This document shows, in pieces, positions 1 to 8,600 of a stretch of DNA of 64,000 bases. Each line of letters begins with the position of its first letter. Position 1 is the stretch's first letter. Under the pieces are notes generated by a model. That model ran no database searches. It worked only from the letters and a program-made list of their open reading frames with translations, and was not told where the DNA came from. The translations under genes and the position numbers were made by a program. Origin of the DNA: Candidatus Parachristensenella avicola (lineage in GTDB: Bacteria > Bacillota > Clostridia > Christensenellales > UMGS416); assembly GCA_904420205.1 (NCBI GenBank), contig CAJFUN010000023.1, forward strand, positions 1-64,000, in the 5' to 3' direction.

Positions 1-75
1 ATTGAATAAATGACGGCAAACGCTCAAACCCCTTGAAAATAAAGGCTTTTTCCGTTTGTCGTTATTATACCGTAA

Positions 76-279
76 CGGCATAGCTGCGCAAGCATATTGT
101 TGAAAAATGGTATTCCAATGAAAGTGATCCAGGAATGGCTTGGACACAGCAACTTTTCCACGACAGCTGACATCTATGCGCACTTGGAGGATGGAATGAA
201 GCGCGATGCCGGATCAATTCTAAGCGACGCCCTAAGTGGGGACAAAAAAAGTGCTCATCATCCCACAAAGGAACAATGA
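76..279 (+). pseudogene. Tyrosine recombinase (phage integrase) C-terminal remnant
   Basis: The reading frame from 76 encodes RHSCASILLKNG followed by the box II hallmark LGHSNFSTTADIYAHL, the C-terminal catalytic end of tyrosine site-specific recombinases, with the box II Arg/His, the LGH histidine and the nucleophilic Tyr in IYAHL. A TAA at 73 closes the frame just upstream, and bases 1-72 do not continue an integrase in any frame I can read, so the N-terminal SAM-like and core regions are missing. The fragment ends 9 bp from the 3' end of a tRNA-Ser, the usual arrangement for an integrase beside its attachment site. It is probably a relic of an element that lay to the left. A frameshifted gene continuing outside the window is less likely, because a stop occurs at once. 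Confidence 0.75.
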
Positions 280-287
280 GCACCGCT

Positions 288-381
288 TGGCGGAGACGGT
301 GGGATTCGAACCCACGGACCGGCTCAACACCGATCAAACGATTTCGAGTCGTTCTCGTTATGACCGCTTCGATACGTCTCC
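288..381 (-). tRNA. tRNA-Ser (anticodon CGA)
   Basis: The minus strand starts GGAGACG and ends CGTCTCC-G-CCA (7-bp acceptor stem, discriminator G, encoded CCA). It has a T-arm with GGGTTCGAATCCC, and an anticodon loop CTCGAAA flanked by AACGA/TCGTT, giving anticodon CGA (reads UCG). The long variable arm and 94-nt length are those of class II tRNA-Ser. The integrase tail abuts its 3' end. Confidence 0.95.
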
Positions 382-500
382 ATATCCTAAAGCTTTCCAC
401 AACGGGAGGTTCCGTTAGAAAAGCGTTAGAAACTAGGGGTTTTGGGTTAATGTGCACCTCGAAAAATGGCTTTGCTTAGGGGAAATCCATGAAGTGGCTA

Positions 501-546
501 CTCGGATTTCGAGTGCGGCTCGTTACGACCACTTCGATACTTCTCC
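501..546 (-). pseudogene. Decayed 5' half of a second tRNA-Ser(CGA)
   Basis: Read on the minus strand from 546, the sequence matches the intact tRNA-Ser at 381 through acceptor 5' strand, D-arm and anticodon loop: GGAGA, then GTATCGAAG, GGTC, TAACGAG, and later CTCGAAAT, with a handful of substitutions. After the anticodon loop the similarity stops and there is no T-arm or 3' acceptor strand. It is therefore a partial duplication, most simply a scar of integration and excision at this tRNA locus. Confidence 0.6.
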
Positions 547-623
547 AAACAAAAATATTATATCGAAGTGGGTAGATGCTGTCAAGAGCGTTCAAGAAAG
601 ATGGTGCCTTGTAAGGGAAAAGG

Positions 624-652
624 TTGATGATGGACAGGCGGCGTGCTACACT
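624..652 (+). promoter_or_regulatory. Putative sigma-70-type promoter
   Basis: TTGATG at 624-629 and TACACT at 647-652 with 17-bp spacing, 130 bp upstream of the first complete gene. A TATAAT at 661-666 is an alternative -10 but has no matching -35. Apart from this, the stretch 382-780 holds only the tRNA remnant. Confidence 0.5.
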
Positions 653-780
653 AGCTTTAATATAATAAAGAAAAAGGGTGGAAATACCTGCATCCACGGC
701 GGCACCATGCGGAAGGCGCAACTTTCAGCGCCTGTGGCAGATATTTTTGCCGGGATATGGACGAAGAGAAGGAGGGTCAG

Positions 781-1839
781 ATGCAACATCGAAGAGACCG
801 GAGAAGACGGCGGCACAGACGGCCGGCCTCCCCTTGGGGGGCGGTGGCCCTGGTGGTGGTGATCCTGCTCGCGGTAGCCGGCATGGGTTACGGGATCTGG
901 CGCTTTACCCGCCCCGCAGCAGAACTAGCGAATACAGTGACTACGGCGGCGCTAGACGGACAAGAGACGGTCGGCGCTACGACAGCCAAGCCCGAAGAAG
1001 GCGGCGCGGGCGAAACTACCATCGAAACAACTGCTTCCCCCACGGAGGAGGTTGCTCCGCCGCAGCATATGGAACAGGAGCCGCTCAACCAGCTGATTTC
1101 TGTGGTGGGTTGGGCGCTGGCCGACACGCATCCGGATGGTTTCCACAGCAAATACCTGGAAGCCGGGGATATGGCAGCCCTGACGGAGGCCGCGCTGACG
1201 CTGGCTAGCCAAGGCCAGCTGGGCATCGAGCTGAACCTGACCGGCACCGACGATCCAGGCCAGGTGATGTTACCAGAGGATGAGGTTAACGCGCTGCTGG
1301 GCCAGCTAGTGGCCGGGGGCAGCCTTGCGGGCAACGTCTCCATTGGCACCCTGACCCGTATTGGGTCGGGATGGGCCATTACGCCGCCAGAGGAGACGGC
1401 GGCGCTGCCAACTACGCACATTGTCAGCCAGGAAGCCACAGAAAACGGCGAGCTTTTGACGGTGGCGCTGGTGCAGGCGACAGCGCAGGGCGACACGGTG
1501 CTGCAGACAGCTATGGTGGAGGTCGCGCCGATCTCCGGCGGATTTGGCTATCAGGTGATTAGCTGGGTGACGCAGGATATTCCACGCTTTACCCAAAGCG
1601 ACGAGGATCATGCCATTCGGCTTTCATCGGGCGTTCGCCAGCCGGTGATTGCCGTAGAAATCATTTGGGGCGAGACGGTAGAGCAGGCCACCCTACAGGC
1701 GGGGACGCAGCAGGTGACGGTAACCGGCGGGGAAGCCGGTAAAGGCCAGGTGATCATACTGGACAGCCCGCAGGAGCTGGAGGAACTGACGCTGACGGTG
1801 CAGGATCCGGGCGCGGTGGCCAAGCTGCAAGCTTATTAA
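781..1839 (+). CDS. Membrane-anchored extracellular protein of unknown function
   Basis: 352 aa. ATG 781 is chosen over ATG 757 because GGAGGG lies 5 nt upstream of 781. The layout is a very basic cytoplasmic N-terminus (HRRDRRRRRHRR), one transmembrane helix at about residues 19-40, a Thr/Ala/Glu-rich linker to about 95, then an extracellular region rich in short beta-strand-like segments with acidic surface and almost no cysteine. I recognise no catalytic motif or named domain. It lies 29 bp upstream of a GH51 arabinofuranosidase and is probably co-transcribed with it. A single-pass anchor with a soluble outer domain could be a substrate-binding, sensing or wall-associated protein, but nothing in the sequence decides this. 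Confidence 0.8.
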   Translation: MQHRRDRRRRRHRRPASPWGAVALVVVILLAVAGMGYGIWRFTRPAAELANTVTTAALDGQETVGATTAKPEEGGAGETTIETTASPTEEVAPPQHMEQEPLNQLISVVGWALADTHPDGFHSKYLEAGDMAALTEAALTLASQGQLGIELNLTGTDDPGQVMLPEDEVNALLGQLVAGGSLAGNVSIGTLTRIGSGWAITPPEETAALPTTHIVSQEATENGELLTVALVQATAQGDTVLQTAMVEVAPISGGFGYQVISWVTQDIPRFTQSDEDHAIRLSSGVRQPVIAVEIIWGETVEQATLQAGTQQVTVTGGEAGKGQVIILDSPQELEELTLTVQDPGAVAKLQAY

Positions 1840-1868
1840 GAGGGAAATGGAAAGAGGAGGGAAATCAA

Positions 1869-3404
1869 ATGAAGGTAGTCCAAGGCGTGCTGGACCGGGA
1901 ATATGCCCTAGCCACGGTGGATCCCCGGATCTTTGGTTCCTTTGTAGAGATGCTGGGCCGCTGCGTATATAGCGGCATTTATGAACCTGGCCATCCTCAG
2001 GCCGATGAGCAAGGAATGCGCCGGGATGTGCTGGAGCTGGTGCGGGAGCTGCGCCCGCCGGTGATCCGGTTTCCAGGCGGCAATTTCGTATCCAACTATC
2101 GCTGGGAAGACGGCGTAGGGCCGGTGGACAAACGGCCAAAGCGGTTGGATATGGCTTGGGCCACTACCGAAACGAATGAATTCGGCACCGGTGAATTCAT
2201 GGATTGGTGCCAAAAGGCCGGGACAAACCCCATGATGGCAGTGAACCTGGGAACGAGAGGCCCGGCGGAGGCAGCCGCCTTGATGGAGTACTGCAACCAT
2301 GAGGGCGGAACCTATTGGTCGGATCTACGCAAAAGCCATGGCGCCGACCGCCCCTATGGTGTGAAGCTGTGGTGCCTGGGCAACGAAATGGACGGCCCCT
2401 GGCAGATGGGCGCCAAGACAGCCTATGAATACGGCCGCGTCGCCCGGGAGGCGGGCAAGCTGATGAAATGGATTGATCCATCGGTGGAGCTCGTAGTCTG
2501 CGGTTCATCCAACCGGGCGATGCCCACCTTTGGCCGCTGGGAGGCGCAGGTGCTGGAAGAGAGCTATGACGTGGCGGACTACGTATCACTGCATACGTAT
2601 TATGGCAACAGCGACCATGACACCGATAACTTCCTGGCGCGCAGCCTGGATATGGATCGTTTCATCCGGGAGGTCGTCGCGACCTGCGACTATGTCAAGG
2701 CAATCAAGCGCAGCGATAAGCGCATCAACCTATCCTTCGACGAGTGGAATGTTTGGTTCCACTCCAACGAGGAATCCAACCGCCTGATGGAGAAAAGCGC
2801 CCGTTGGGGCAGCCAACTGCCCTTGCTGGAGGATGTATACACCATGGAGGACGCTTTGCTGGTGGGCGAGATGCTCATTACGCTGATGAACCATGCCGAC
2901 CGGGTGAAGATCGCCTGTCAGGCCCAGCTGGTCAATGTCATCGGCCTGATTATGACCCGGCGGGGTGGGCCAGCCTGGCGGCAAAGCATCTTCTATCCCT
3001 TTGCACAGGCCAGCGCGCTGGCCCAAGGTGGGACGGTCTATCAAGCCAAGCTGGACGCGCCGCGCCATGACACCAAGGACTTTACGGACGTGCCCATGGT
3101 GGAAATGGCTGCGGTCCGGCCGGCGGAAGGAGGACTGGCGCTGTTCGTGGTGAATCGTTCACTGGACAAATCGGCTCTTTTGAATCTTCAGCTGCGGGGA
3201 TTTGAGGAGATGACGGTACAGCGCCAGAGCGTAATGCGTCACGAGGATCTGAACGCGGTCAATACGGCGGATGATCCTTGCCGGGTGAGGCCTGTTCCGG
3301 CAAACACAGCCCAGCTTCGGGATGGCCAGCTCAAGGCCAAGCTGCCGCCGGCTTCCTGGAATGTCATCCTGCTGGAAGAACAAGGGAGTAAAGATAGCCG
3401 ATGA
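1869..3404 (+). CDS. abfA: Alpha-L-arabinofuranosidase, GH51
   Basis: 511 aa, the normal length of intracellular GH51 enzymes, which release terminal arabinofuranose from arabinan and arabinoxylan oligosaccharides. Family signatures are IFGSFVEMLGR near residue 21, RFPGGNFVSNYRWEDGVGP near 67, the acid/base glutamate in CLGNEMDGPW (E173) and the nucleophile in LSFDEWNVWF (E292), inside a TIM barrel followed by a C-terminal beta-sandwich. There is no signal peptide, so it acts in the cytoplasm on imported oligosaccharides. GAGGAGGG-type SD precedes the ATG. It overlaps the next gene by ATGA. Downstream SGNH esterase and GH28-like genes suggest a pectin/arabinan side-chain function. Specificity within GH51 is inferred. 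Confidence 0.92.
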   Translation: MKVVQGVLDREYALATVDPRIFGSFVEMLGRCVYSGIYEPGHPQADEQGMRRDVLELVRELRPPVIRFPGGNFVSNYRWEDGVGPVDKRPKRLDMAWATTETNEFGTGEFMDWCQKAGTNPMMAVNLGTRGPAEAAALMEYCNHEGGTYWSDLRKSHGADRPYGVKLWCLGNEMDGPWQMGAKTAYEYGRVAREAGKLMKWIDPSVELVVCGSSNRAMPTFGRWEAQVLEESYDVADYVSLHTYYGNSDHDTDNFLARSLDMDRFIREVVATCDYVKAIKRSDKRINLSFDEWNVWFHSNEESNRLMEKSARWGSQLPLLEDVYTMEDALLVGEMLITLMNHADRVKIACQAQLVNVIGLIMTRRGGPAWRQSIFYPFAQASALAQGGTVYQAKLDAPRHDTKDFTDVPMVEMAAVRPAEGGLALFVVNRSLDKSALLNLQLRGFEEMTVQRQSVMRHEDLNAVNTADDPCRVRPVPANTAQLRDGQLKAKLPPASWNVILLEEQGSKDSR

Positions 3405-4570
3405 GGAAGATCCGTAGATATTGCATGAAATGTAAAAGCGGCGGCGACGGGCGGCGAAGGGGGCGCAGGCGATGGGCATGGATTGCTTTCCTTATCGTTG
3501 TAACCTTCTATTTAATCAGATTGGAAGCTTTTACGCCTGCGGATATTATCCTCCCTTGGGATTACCTTTCTGCTGTGGAGCAGGATGGCCATTCAACCAG
3601 CGAAGCAAAAGGCTCCGATGGGCAAGAGAGGAACGCTTGGCTGGAGGGCCGCTACCGGGCCTATACCTGGCAGCAAAACAGGCCTTACACCATTAGAGAG
3701 GATATTTTGCTTTCAAGACTTGCGTATTTGAAAGCTCCCCAGGGGTTCCGCGGGGAAACTCAAGGAATGACCGTGCGGGAGCTATGCGAGAAAGTCATGG
3801 ATATGGTAAGCGACCCGTCGCTGGATACTGAACGGGCGTTAGGCCGGGATCGGGAAGAATTGCTCGAACTTATATCGGAGGTAAGCGGCAATGACCGCTT
3901 AGGTAGCCTGACCATTTGCGAGTATCTCTCAACCGCTTCAGGGTTAGCGGGATATGTGCTTGAAAAAGGGGGCGAACTTACTATAGCCTTTCGGGGGACG
4001 GATGATATAATGGATGCATTGGACAATTTTATTTTGCTTCCGTTCAACCTATCGGTGCAATATAAGGATATCCGCATGCTGCTTGAAAAATATGGCGGCG
4101 CGGAGCGTATTTGGCTTACCGGCCATTCAAAGGGGGGACATAATGCGATTTACGCGGCGTCCCTTCTTCCTAACTGCTATGCGACGGGGTTTAACGCGCC
4201 GGGCTTTGGCATTTTCCTGAGCGACGCTCAGCATGACGGATTGGCTTCTGGCGTGAATTATGTTATGAACGGAGACATTACAGGCTTTTTGCTTTTTCAC
4301 CTAGAGAGGCGGGCTGTTCTGGAATCAGAGAGGACGGACATAGCGGTAAAGGGGATAACGCTTAATAAAAAGCATCGTCTGGATAACTTCTTTTCCGTTG
4401 ATCATCTCGTAGTGGCGACTGAAATACAACCGCTTTCTATTTGGAGCGAATGGATTACGCAAATCGCTTGGCTTCTGCTGGTTTTCCTTATGGGATATGG
4501 GCTCATTGTCTGCTTGCCTGGTTGGATATATTCGATAGCCCGCGAAAAAATGAGCAAGATCATCAGCTGA
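3401..4570 (+). CDS. DUF2974 (Mbeg1-like) membrane lipase/esterase
   Basis: 389 aa. The nucleophile elbow LTGHSKGGHNAIYAAS (Ser243) and the preceding IAFRGTDD segment (about 196-202) are those of the DUF2974/Mbeg1-like alpha/beta hydrolases related to class 3 lipases; VDHLVVA near 333-339 is the likely catalytic His region. A basic N-terminus and TM helix at about 25-40, plus a second TM at about 351-376, would tether the hydrolase to the membrane. The start overlaps the arabinofuranosidase stop (ATGA); ATG 3425 is an alternative. The DNA is visibly more AT-rich than the genes on both sides, which suggests separate acquisition. Substrate unknown: membrane lipid, acyl-glycan or exogenous lipid. 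Confidence 0.75.
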   Translation: MRKIRRYCMKCKSGGDGRRRGRRRWAWIAFLIVVTFYLIRLEAFTPADIILPWDYLSAVEQDGHSTSEAKGSDGQERNAWLEGRYRAYTWQQNRPYTIREDILLSRLAYLKAPQGFRGETQGMTVRELCEKVMDMVSDPSLDTERALGRDREELLELISEVSGNDRLGSLTICEYLSTASGLAGYVLEKGGELTIAFRGTDDIMDALDNFILLPFNLSVQYKDIRMLLEKYGGAERIWLTGHSKGGHNAIYAASLLPNCYATGFNAPGFGIFLSDAQHDGLASGVNYVMNGDITGFLLFHLERRAVLESERTDIAVKGITLNKKHRLDNFFSVDHLVVATEIQPLSIWSEWITQIAWLLLVFLMGYGLIVCLPGWIYSIAREKMSKIIS

Positions 4571-4708
4571 ATAAGCAAAATCAAGATATCGCTTACAACC
4601 GGGAGCAGTCATGATGGGAGAATTCTGCTGAAGAAGGATACGCGGTTGCAGTATGCCATTCATCCGGCACGCTGGAATGCGGCCGTACTGACGGAAGCCA
4701 ATACGTAA
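4571..4708 (+). other. In-frame open stretch after the lipase, possible gene remnant
   Basis: The reading frame continues for 45 sense codons directly after the TGA of the lipase gene, ends in TAA at 4706-4708, and its second half (GRILLKKDTRLQYAIHPARW...) reads like real protein and has the base composition of the GC-rich neighbours. It has no SD-preceded start. It may be the stub of a gene that the AT-rich lipase replaced, or chance. Confidence 0.25.
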
Positions 4709-4722
4709 GGGAGGGATATGGA

Positions 4723-5826
4723 ATGAAATGGGATATGGAGCGGCTGCTGCAGCCGCTTTGGCAGGGAAACGAGGTATATCGCGAAAGCTTTATGCCGGTT
4801 CGTGCGCCGGAGGAGGCGCTACAGGTGCCGCTTTTGTATCAGCCGGAGACGGTTACGGAACTATGGAACGCGGAAATGACCACCCGGTATGAGCCGGAGC
4901 GGGATTATCGGATCCAGGACGGACAGCTGTTCATCCCAGCCGGTTCCCGGATCGTGGGCATGACGCCGGATACCTATTATCCCTCGCATTTTGAGCCGGG
5001 CGGATGCTTCTGGAGAAGGGGCGGCGGCTATCTCAAGTTTTCCGAGGGGAACTATTTCCACCGCTACCAATATGTGGTCAGCTATACCCACGCCGGAACG
5101 TGGCAGGGGCCCGTGCCCCAGGGGCAGTTGGCCAGCCTGCCGCGCCTTGCCGGGAAACTCCGGGATGGCCGGCCGGTGAAGGTGCTCTTTTACGGGGACA
5201 GCATTACCACCGGCGCCAATTCCAGCGCGGTTACGGGTATTGCGCCCTATCAGCCGGATTGGTGCCAGATGGTCATGGCAGGCCTATCGGCCCGCTGGCC
5301 CAAGGCTGCCCTTTCCAGTGTGAATACCGCCGTGGGCGGTACGGTGTCGGCCTGGGGCCTGGAAGAAGTCCAGCACAGGGCAGCGGCCCACCGGCCGGAC
5401 CTTGCGGTGATCGCCTTTGGCATGAACGACGGATCCATGGGCGTGAGCCCGGAAGCATACCGGGATCATATTGCCGGCATGATGGAAGCCATTTCCGCTG
5501 CGCAGCCGGAGGCGGAATTTGTGCTGGTGTCCACCACCGTACCCAACCGGGAAGCGCTTTTGACCAACGACCGCCCACGCCATCCCGAAACGGACGAGCC
5601 GGGCCTGGAGGAGCGGGGCTTTTACGGCACCCATGACGAGCTGCTGCCGGCGCTTAGGCAGCTATGCGGCCCGGGCGCGGTTCTGGCCGATATGACGGGC
5701 ATGCATCATGGGCTGCTTACGCGCAAGACCTTCCGGGATATGACCGGGAACAACGTGAATCATCCCAACGACTTTTTAGCCAGAGTTTACGCCCAGACCA
5801 TTTTGGCTGTACTGGAGGATGCATAA
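4723..5826 (+). CDS. SGNH/GDSL-family esterase (probable carbohydrate deacetylase)
   Basis: 367 aa. The C-terminal two thirds is an SGNH hydrolase: block I LFYGDSITTG (nucleophile Ser160), a block II-like glycine in TAVGGTVS, block III AFGMNDGSMG (Asn235) and C-terminal HPND (His347-Asp350). Residues 1-150 form a separate beta-rich domain, as in SGNH enzymes that deacetylate plant polysaccharides. There is no signal peptide. The start is supported by GGGAGGG at 4709-4715; the ATG at 4718 is in another frame and stops at once. The stop overlaps the SD of the next gene. With the GH51 and beta-helix genes it would remove acetyl esters from pectin- or xylan-derived oligosaccharides; exact substrate inferred. 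Confidence 0.85.
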   Translation: MKWDMERLLQPLWQGNEVYRESFMPVRAPEEALQVPLLYQPETVTELWNAEMTTRYEPERDYRIQDGQLFIPAGSRIVGMTPDTYYPSHFEPGGCFWRRGGGYLKFSEGNYFHRYQYVVSYTHAGTWQGPVPQGQLASLPRLAGKLRDGRPVKVLFYGDSITTGANSSAVTGIAPYQPDWCQMVMAGLSARWPKAALSSVNTAVGGTVSAWGLEEVQHRAAAHRPDLAVIAFGMNDGSMGVSPEAYRDHIAGMMEAISAAQPEAEFVLVSTTVPNREALLTNDRPRHPETDEPGLEERGFYGTHDELLPALRQLCGPGAVLADMTGMHHGLLTRKTFRDMTGNNVNHPNDFLARVYAQTILAVLEDA

Positions 5827-5827
5827 C

Positions 5828-7045
5828 ATGAGGGAAGAAATTCAGCTTTACGGCGACGGCGTGCATGATGATACCGCGGCTATCCAGGCGCTTTTGGATA
5901 GCGGGCGGGCTACCATACAGCTGCCGCCGCCTTCGGTGAAATACCTGATTTCCCGGACGCTTTTGATGCATTCGGGCCAAAGCCTGCAGCTGGATCGTTT
6001 TACCCAGGTGGAGCTTATGCCCCAAAGCAATTGCGTCATGCTGGGCAACGCGGATATGGAGGCGGGCAACGAGAATATTTCGGTGACCGGTGGAATCTGG
6101 AACATGAACAATATGGCCCAGCATCCCAACCCCATCCATTATCCCCTGCACCAGCTGCCCGAAGGCTATACGCCGGCCCAAGGGTATCCGGGATACGATT
6201 TTTATACCGGCGTGGCCATCCGATTTTTCCATGTGAAAAACCTGATCATCCAGGATTTGACCGTAAAGGATCCGGTAACCTTTGCCATTCAAATGGCGCG
6301 GGTGGAGCAGGTGACGGTGGAGAACATCCTGTTTGATTTTAACTATGGCAATCCCTTCCCCGGCAATATGGACGGCGTGCACCTGGACGGCGACTGCCGG
6401 TTTGTTTCCATCCGCAACCTCAAGGGGCCCTGCTATGACGACATGGTAGCGCTAAATGCCGACGACGGATACTATGGCCCCATCGAAGATATTCAGGTGG
6501 ACGGAATTTTTACCCATGATTGCCATAGCGCGGTACGGATGCTGTCGGCGGGCAGCTGGATCCGGCGCGTCACCATTTCCAACGTTTACGGCACCTTTTT
6601 CCAATACGCGGTGGCCTTCTCGGTTTATTACCCTGAACGCGGACGCAAGGGCCTTTTCGACCAAATTACCCTACGGGATCTATACGTATCCAAGGCGGTG
6701 CGGCATAGCATGTACCGGAAGGACGGCAGCTTTGTCTATCCGCTGGTGTGGATGGAGAAGGACGCCGTGGTGAAGCATGCGCTCATCGAAAACCTGCACC
6801 GGCGGGAGACCGTGACCGCGGTGGAAACCATAGGCATTGATCCCCAGGTCGAGGTTGGCAGGTTGGTGATCCGCAATGCGACGCAAGAAAATCAGACAGG
6901 CGAAGCAATTCCCTGGCTGCGCAACCAGGGGCATATTGGGCGGCTGAATCTTTCCTGTGTGGCAGTGGCAGACGATGCGCTGCTGAAAGATGAAGGTGCG
7001 ATTGATTGCCTGCAAGCGGACGATGAAGTGAATGCGCAGCGGTAA
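5828..7045 (+). CDS. GH28-like right-handed beta-helix protein (polygalacturonase superfamily)
   Basis: 405 aa from ATG 5828, preferred to ATG 5819 because GGAGG at 5815-5819 is correctly spaced only for 5828. It opens with the pectate-lyase-3/GH28 entry motif GDGVHDDTAAIQALL, followed by repeated beta-helix coils. GH28 catalytic region equivalents are visible as NMDGVHLDG, then YDDMVALNADDG and CHSAVRMLSAGSW, but the canonical NTD, GHG and RIK motifs are altered. So it may be a divergent exo-acting pectinase, rhamnogalacturonan-active enzyme or related epimerase. No signal peptide, which suggests action on imported oligosaccharides. Last gene before a strong bidirectional terminator. Confidence 0.8.
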   Translation: MREEIQLYGDGVHDDTAAIQALLDSGRATIQLPPPSVKYLISRTLLMHSGQSLQLDRFTQVELMPQSNCVMLGNADMEAGNENISVTGGIWNMNNMAQHPNPIHYPLHQLPEGYTPAQGYPGYDFYTGVAIRFFHVKNLIIQDLTVKDPVTFAIQMARVEQVTVENILFDFNYGNPFPGNMDGVHLDGDCRFVSIRNLKGPCYDDMVALNADDGYYGPIEDIQVDGIFTHDCHSAVRMLSAGSWIRRVTISNVYGTFFQYAVAFSVYYPERGRKGLFDQITLRDLYVSKAVRHSMYRKDGSFVYPLVWMEKDAVVKHALIENLHRRETVTAVETIGIDPQVEVGRLVIRNATQENQTGEAIPWLRNQGHIGRLNLSCVAVADDALLKDEGAIDCLQADDEVNAQR

Positions 7046-7064
7046 AGCCCATAACCGATGACAA

Positions 7065-7103
7065 AGGCGGGGCCTTCCCTTCCGGGGGAAGGCCCCGCCT
7101 TTT
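7065..7103. terminator. Bidirectional rho-independent terminator
   Basis: A GC-rich perfect stem AGGCGGGGCCTTCC / GGAAGGCCCCGCCT with TTTT on one side and AAA on the other, between the convergent beta-helix and transporter genes. Confidence 0.9.
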
Positions 7104-7121
7104 GCCGGTGGACGCAAAGGG

Positions 7122-8483
7122 CTACAGCAGGATAAAAGCGGCAACTAAAAGGGCGGCCAATCCGGCGAAGACAGCCAGTGCGTTTTTGCGCACCAAATCC
7201 GATGGGTTGACGCCGGCAATGGCTGCTACGGGAATGACGGCCCAGGGAATAAGGGTGCCGCCGCCTACCCAAACGGTGATGATCTGGCCCAAGGCGGCCA
7301 GGGATTCCTTCTGGATGGGCAGAGCGCTGGCAAAGGTTGCGGCGGTGGAGCCTACCAGGGGCAGGCCGGAGAAGCCGGAACCATCCAGGCCGGTAACCGC
7401 GGCAACCGCCGCTTCACAGAGGATGACCGGCCCCTTGGAAAGGGGCACATTTTGAGCCAAATATTGGCCAATGTCGCTGAGCAGACCCGTGGCCTGGGGC
7501 CCGAAAACCGCCTGGGCAGCCGGCTCGCTGCCTAAAAAGAAGAAGGCGCCGATGACAATGACCGGAGCGAAGATCCGAATACCAAAGCTCAATCCTTCCT
7601 TTAGGTATTCCCCGGCTTCTTCCAGGGCGGCTATGGGGCCATGGGCCGCCACGGCAGCGATGATTAAAAGGACCAAGGCGGAGCCGCCAACCAGCGCAGT
7701 AGCATCTCCGCCCTGAAGGTTCAGCGCCAGCATGAGCACGATGTCCCCTAAAAAGAAGAGGGCAGTGAGTATGGCAACGGCTATGGCCCGCCGGCTGGGC
7801 TTGCATCCGGTATCCTGGGCAGGCGCGCATGAGCGCGCAGGCAGGCGGCGCATATCACGCCGGAACAGGATATAAGCGGTTACGCCGGTGACCAGGCTCA
7901 TCACCAGCCATAACGGAACCGAGTGGGCAATGAACGCCCCGACGTCGCTGCCGGCGGCCTTGGCGGTAATGGTGGGGGCGCCCTGGATAAAAAAGTCGCT
8001 GGAAAGGGCCATGCCATGGCCAAAAAGATTCAGGGCAACAGCAGCCCAAAGCGCAGGCACACCGGCCTTGATGGCGGCAGGCAGCATCAGCGCACCGACA
8101 AGAGCCACCGCCGGGGAGGGCCAGATAAACCAGGAAATCATGAGCATCACAAAGCCTAAGGCAAAGAACGTGCAGGTTCGGTTGACCATAAACCGGGAGA
8201 AAGGCCGGATTAAAAGCGCATCGGCGCCCAGCCGTGTCAGCGCCTTTGACATGGCTACAACGATGGATATTACGATGATGATGCTCCAAAATTCGGTGCC
8301 AGCCCAGATGAGGGCGTTAAACAGCCCCTGAAGCGCGCCGGTGACAGAGCCGGTCCAACACAACCCGATGACCAGGATCCCAACGGCGCAGGGAATCACG
8401 ATGCTCTTCTTGCAGGCCATGACCACAATGATAGCTGCAATCAGGACCAGATAGAGAATGTGAATAAACGATAACGAAATCAT
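7122..8483 (-). CDS. Polytopic secondary transporter, about 12 TM
   Basis: 453 aa from the ATG at 8483 (AAAGGAGG upstream; the open frame to 8522 is disregarded). Nearly all hydrophobic, with about 12 helices and a short basic loop near the middle (FRRDMRRLPARSC). Glycine/proline-rich re-entrant-like segments NLFGHGMALSSDFFIQGAP and GLDGSGFSGLPLVGSTA occur in the two halves, which suggests an inverted-repeat ion-transporter-type (IT/GntP-like) permease for an organic anion. I cannot name the substrate. Convergent with the glycan genes and divergent from the P-loop ATPase at 8601. A weak TATGAT on the minus strand near 8538 could be its -10. Confidence 0.65.
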   Translation of the reverse strand: MISLSFIHILYLVLIAAIIVVMACKKSIVIPCAVGILVIGLCWTGSVTGALQGLFNALIWAGTEFWSIIIVISIVVAMSKALTRLGADALLIRPFSRFMVNRTCTFFALGFVMLMISWFIWPSPAVALVGALMLPAAIKAGVPALWAAVALNLFGHGMALSSDFFIQGAPTITAKAAGSDVGAFIAHSVPLWLVMSLVTGVTAYILFRRDMRRLPARSCAPAQDTGCKPSRRAIAVAILTALFFLGDIVLMLALNLQGGDATALVGGSALVLLIIAAVAAHGPIAALEEAGEYLKEGLSFGIRIFAPVIVIGAFFFLGSEPAAQAVFGPQATGLLSDIGQYLAQNVPLSKGPVILCEAAVAAVTGLDGSGFSGLPLVGSTAATFASALPIQKESLAALGQIITVWVGGGTLIPWAVIPVAAIAGVNPSDLVRKNALAVFAGLAALLVAAFILL

Positions 8484-8600
8484 GCTTCCTTCCTCCTTTG
8501 TCTTTACGGAAGCCCAGCGCAATCAGGACCCCTGCATCATACTATGAAGAGGAAAGCCCCAAAGGTTTTGCCGATGGGATCAAATAAGGAGGAAAAAATA

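Noticed and set aside
236..479. Overlapping open frames with VGFEPT/RRRWDSNPRT-like peptides
   Set aside because: They run antisense through tRNA-Ser; this peptide pattern is a known artefact of translating tRNA-Ser genes.
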